DNA from: Acetobacteraceae bacterium
GTDB taxonomy: Bacteria > Pseudomonadota > Alphaproteobacteria > Acetobacterales > Acetobacteraceae
DNA length: 32,984 nucleotides
Reading direction: 5' to 3'
NCBI GenBank assembly: GCA_003133265.1
Contig: PKWQ01000385.1
Span: 1 to 32,984 of the forward strand
The position numbers were made by a program, and so were the translations under genes. The notes beneath the pieces are model-generated. The model was not told the DNA's origin, did not search any database, and worked only from the letters and a program-made list of their open reading frames with translations. Below are positions 30,895-32,984 of the stretch, in pieces (within the stretch, counting starts at the first letter, position 1; the number at the start of each line of letters is the position of its first letter).

Positions 30895-31728
30895 ATGACC
30901 TCGCTGCAAGCCATCCTGATCGCGGTCCTGCAGGGTGCCACGGAGTTGTTCCCGGTCAGCTCGCTCGGCCACGCCGTGGTGCTGCCGGCGCTGTTGCACT
31001 GGTCCATCGACCAGCGCGCGCCGGCCTTCCTGCCGTTTCTGGTGATGCTGCATCTGGGGACCGCCACCGCGCTGCTCACCTATTTCTGGCGCGACTGGTG
31101 GTCGCTGGCGATCGGCGTGCTCGGCATCTCCTCGCCGCACCAGACGCAGGAAAACCGGCGGGTGTTCCTGCTGATCGTCATCGCCACAATCCCGGCTGTG
31201 ATCCTCGGCTTCCTGCTGGAAAAGTTTGTTCGCGGCCTGTTCGGCTCGCCCGTCATCGCCGCCAGCTTTCTGCTGGTGAATGGGTGCCTGCTGCTGTTCG
31301 GTGAGCGGCTGCGCGGGCGCGGGCATCGTCCGCTGTCCAGCCTGACCATGCTGGACGCCGTCATCATCGGCTGCTGGCAGTGTACCGCGCTGATCCCCGG
31401 CATCTCCCGCTCCGGCGCCACCATCGTCGGCGGCCTGCTGCGCGGCGTCGACCATGAGGGCTCGGCGCATTTCTCCTTCCTGATCGCCACCCCGATCATC
31501 CTGGGCGCAACCGTGCTGGAGGTGCCCAAGCTGCTGCACGCCGAAATCCCAGCCGGCGTGTTCGAGCTTTCCGCCATCGCCGCGGTGGTCGCGGGAATAA
31601 CGGCGTACGCCAGCACCGCGTTCCTGATGCGCTATTTCCGCCAGCACGACAGCTGGGCGCTGAACCCGTTCGCGTATTACTGCATGGCGATCGGCGCCGG
31701 CGCTCTGGCCGTGCTGCTGCTGACGTAA
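30895..31728 (+). CDS. uppP: undecaprenyl-diphosphatase (UppP/BacA)
   Basis: UppP dephosphorylates undecaprenyl pyrophosphate in the inner membrane, recycling the lipid carrier for peptidoglycan and other envelope polymers, and gives background bacitracin resistance. The 277-residue polytopic protein has both active-site motifs: GATELFPVSSLGH at about 14-26, with Glu17 and His26, and the P-loop-like PGISRSGATIVGG in the centre. Length and number of membrane segments (about eight) are normal. TTGGAGGA precedes the ATG. The coding sequence ends with TAA, ten bases before the CoA-transferase gene. Confidence 0.95.
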   Translation: MTSLQAILIAVLQGATELFPVSSLGHAVVLPALLHWSIDQRAPAFLPFLVMLHLGTATALLTYFWRDWWSLAIGVLGISSPHQTQENRRVFLLIVIATIPAVILGFLLEKFVRGLFGSPVIAASFLLVNGCLLLFGERLRGRGHRPLSSLTMLDAVIIGCWQCTALIPGISRSGATIVGGLLRGVDHEGSAHFSFLIATPIILGATVLEVPKLLHAEIPAGVFELSAIAAVVAGITAYASTAFLMRYFRQHDSWALNPFAYYCMAIGAGALAVLLLT

Positions 31729-31738
31729 AGGTAAGACA

Positions 31739-32929
31739 ATGACGGAAAAGCCGACCGGCCCGCTGGCCGGGATCAGGGTTGTCGATCTCACCACGGTCGT
31801 CCTCGGTCCGTTCGCCACCCAGACGCTGGGCGACATGGGCGCCGACGTGATCAAGATCGAGGCACAGGAGGGCGACGCCACCCGCCATATCGGCCCGAGC
31901 CGCACCGAGGGCATGGGCTCCTATTTCGCCACGCTGAACCGCAACAAGCGCAGCATGGTGCTGGACCTGAAGCAGCCGGCGGCGCGCGAGGCACTGCTGC
32001 GGCTGATCGATGGCGCGGACGTGTTCGTCCACAACATGCGCATCGGCGCGGCGAAGCGGCTCGGGCTGGACTATGCCGCTATCGCGGCGCGCAACCCGCG
32101 CATCATCCACGCCTCCGCCTCGGGCTTTCGCAAGGACAGCGCCGCGCGCGACAAGCCGGCCTATGACGACCTGATCCAGGGCATCAGCGGCATCGCCTCG
32201 TTGAACGCCGGCCCCGACGGCGCGCCGCGCTACTTCCCCACCGTGGTGGTCGACAAGCTCAGCGGCACCCTGCTGGCTTCCATGATCGGCATGGCGCTGT
32301 TCCACCGCGAGCGCACCGGGCAGGGCCAGGAAGTGCATGTGCCGATGATGGAAACGGCGCTGTCGTTCCTGCTGATCGAGCATCTGTGGGGCGCGACGAT
32401 CCGCCAGCCGGAGCTTGGTCTCGGCTATCCGCGCATGCTGACACCGCACCGCCGGCCGTACCAGACCAAGGACGGCTATATCTCGGTGATCGCCGTCTCC
32501 GACACGCAATGGGCACGCATCTTCGAGGCGATGAACCGTCCGGAACTGATCAAGGACCCGCGCTTCGCCACCATGGCGGCGCGGGCGATCAACGTCGATG
32601 CGCTGTATGGAACGCTGACCGAGGGCATGCGGCTGCGCAGCAGCGCGGAGTGGCTGGACATCCTGACAGCGGCCGATGTTCCCTGCGGTGCGGCCAACAC
32701 CCTGGCCGATCTGCTCGACAACGCCTATCTGCAAGAGACCGATTTTTTCCACGAAGCGGAACACCCGGTCGAAGGCCCGGTTACGGTCATGGCGATCCCC
32801 GCGCAATTCTCCGCCAGCCCGCCGAACGTGCATCGCCTCTGGCCGGCGCTCGGCCAGCACACCGAGGAAGTGCTGCGCGAGATGGGCTACGACGCGGCAG
32901 CGATTGCCGGGATCACGGGGGCCGGCTGA
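31739..32929 (+). CDS. family III CoA-transferase (CaiB/BaiF/Frc type)
   Basis: Family III enzymes move CoA between carboxylic acids without free CoA, through an Asp-bound anhydride or thioester. The 396-residue protein has the N-terminal GIRVVDLTTVVLGPFATQTL, ADVIKIEAQEGDATR, the CoA-binding stretch NRNKRSMVLDLKQP, and the probable catalytic Asp143 in KPAYDDLIQGISGI. GQGQEVHVPMMETAL and TPHRRPYQTKDGYI follow. The substrate cannot be assigned: formyl/oxalyl, carnitine, succinyl or 2-methylfumaryl types share these motifs. An oxalyl-CoA role would fit the acyl-CoA ligase at 8337-9884, but that is speculative. Its stop overlaps the next ATG by one base (TGATG). Confidence 0.9.
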   Translation: MTEKPTGPLAGIRVVDLTTVVLGPFATQTLGDMGADVIKIEAQEGDATRHIGPSRTEGMGSYFATLNRNKRSMVLDLKQPAAREALLRLIDGADVFVHNMRIGAAKRLGLDYAAIAARNPRIIHASASGFRKDSAARDKPAYDDLIQGISGIASLNAGPDGAPRYFPTVVVDKLSGTLLASMIGMALFHRERTGQGQEVHVPMMETALSFLLIEHLWGATIRQPELGLGYPRMLTPHRRPYQTKDGYISVIAVSDTQWARIFEAMNRPELIKDPRFATMAARAINVDALYGTLTEGMRLRSSAEWLDILTAADVPCGAANTLADLLDNAYLQETDFFHEAEHPVEGPVTVMAIPAQFSASPPNVHRLWPALGQHTEEVLREMGYDAAAIAGITGAG

Positions 32930-32984
32930 TGCGTGCGTTGCCGGGCGCCCTGCTGCTGGCCGGCGCCCTGCTGCTCGGCGCGGC
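32929..32984 (+). CDS. start of an exported protein (cut by window edge)
   Basis: Only 18 full codons are visible: MRALPGALLLAGALLLGA. They look like the start of a Sec signal peptide. The ATG overlaps the CoA-transferase stop by one base, so it is coupled to it. Exported substrate-binding proteins often follow such CoA-transferase genes in related bacteria, but the visible part cannot show this. Confidence 0.6.
   Translation, partial: MRALPGALLLAGALLLGA

Noticed and set aside
1..32984. CRISPR arrays, phage genes, toxin-antitoxin pairs, plasmid origins or rRNA
   Set aside because: I found no regularly spaced repeats, integrase, capsid, toxin or replication-protein motifs and no rRNA sequence.

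Overview
This window is high-GC bacterial chromosome with an alphaproteobacterial gene order. The best fit is the acetic acid bacteria and relatives (Acetobacteraceae, Rhodospirillales). Supporting signs are the run dgt-argS-SPOR protein-nagZ, a fused ispDF gene, an NDUFS4-type complex I protein, a CoxG/CoxD/CoxE/XdhC/MocA maturation operon, TRAP transport genes, and a small inverted-repeat element with the hallmarks of the IS1031 group (first described in an Acetobacter). No rRNA or other firm taxon marker is present, so genus cannot be given.

Layout. 1-4126 (reverse strand) is a housekeeping operon: dgt, argS, a SPOR-domain envelope protein and the start of nagZ. A 162-bp mobile element sits exactly on the stop codon of the SPOR gene. 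4240-7372 (forward) holds an A-type Fe-S carrier, xth, ispDF broken by one in-frame TAA, and two small exported proteins. 7366-9884 (reverse) is a tightly overlapped pair: ketopantoate-reductase-like enzyme and acyl-CoA/oxalyl-CoA ligase. A DUF2161 nuclease-fold protein (forward) and an alpha/beta hydrolase (reverse) follow.

11478-17932 is a catabolic block: promoter, TRAP genes dctP-dctQ-dctM, then a lower-GC stretch with a secreted hypothetical protein (reverse) and an FAD-dependent oxidoreductase, then an enolase-superfamily (mandelate racemase-like) enzyme closed by a hairpin. The set suggests uptake and oxidation or dehydration of an unidentified organic or sugar acid.

18047-21533 is all reverse strand: tRNA-Arg(TCT), the NDUFS4-like protein, tRNA-Pro(TGG), a DUF192 protein, a PrpB-like lyase and an NhaD-type antiporter. 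21589-26947 (forward) is a six-gene operon in which every junction is a 4-nt start/stop overlap. It encodes CoxG, the MoxR ATPase CoxD, the VWA protein CoxE, two halves of XdhC and a molybdopterin-binding/cytidylyltransferase fusion. This is the maturation kit for a molybdenum hydroxylase of the CO dehydrogenase/xanthine dehydrogenase family, but no catalytic subunit lies in the window. 26987-29569 (reverse) carries a family 5 ABC-type binding protein and a His-rich zinc-type CDF exporter. 29710-32984 (forward) carries an amidohydrolase, UppP, a family III CoA-transferase and the first codons of an exported protein.

I see no wholly new multi-gene system. The strongest unusual signals are the element inserted in a stop codon, the nonsense codon in the normally essential ispDF, and the low-GC insert in the catabolic block. 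No stretch above 300 bases lacks a gene. The longest gap, 15053-15293, shows only an unassigned leader.
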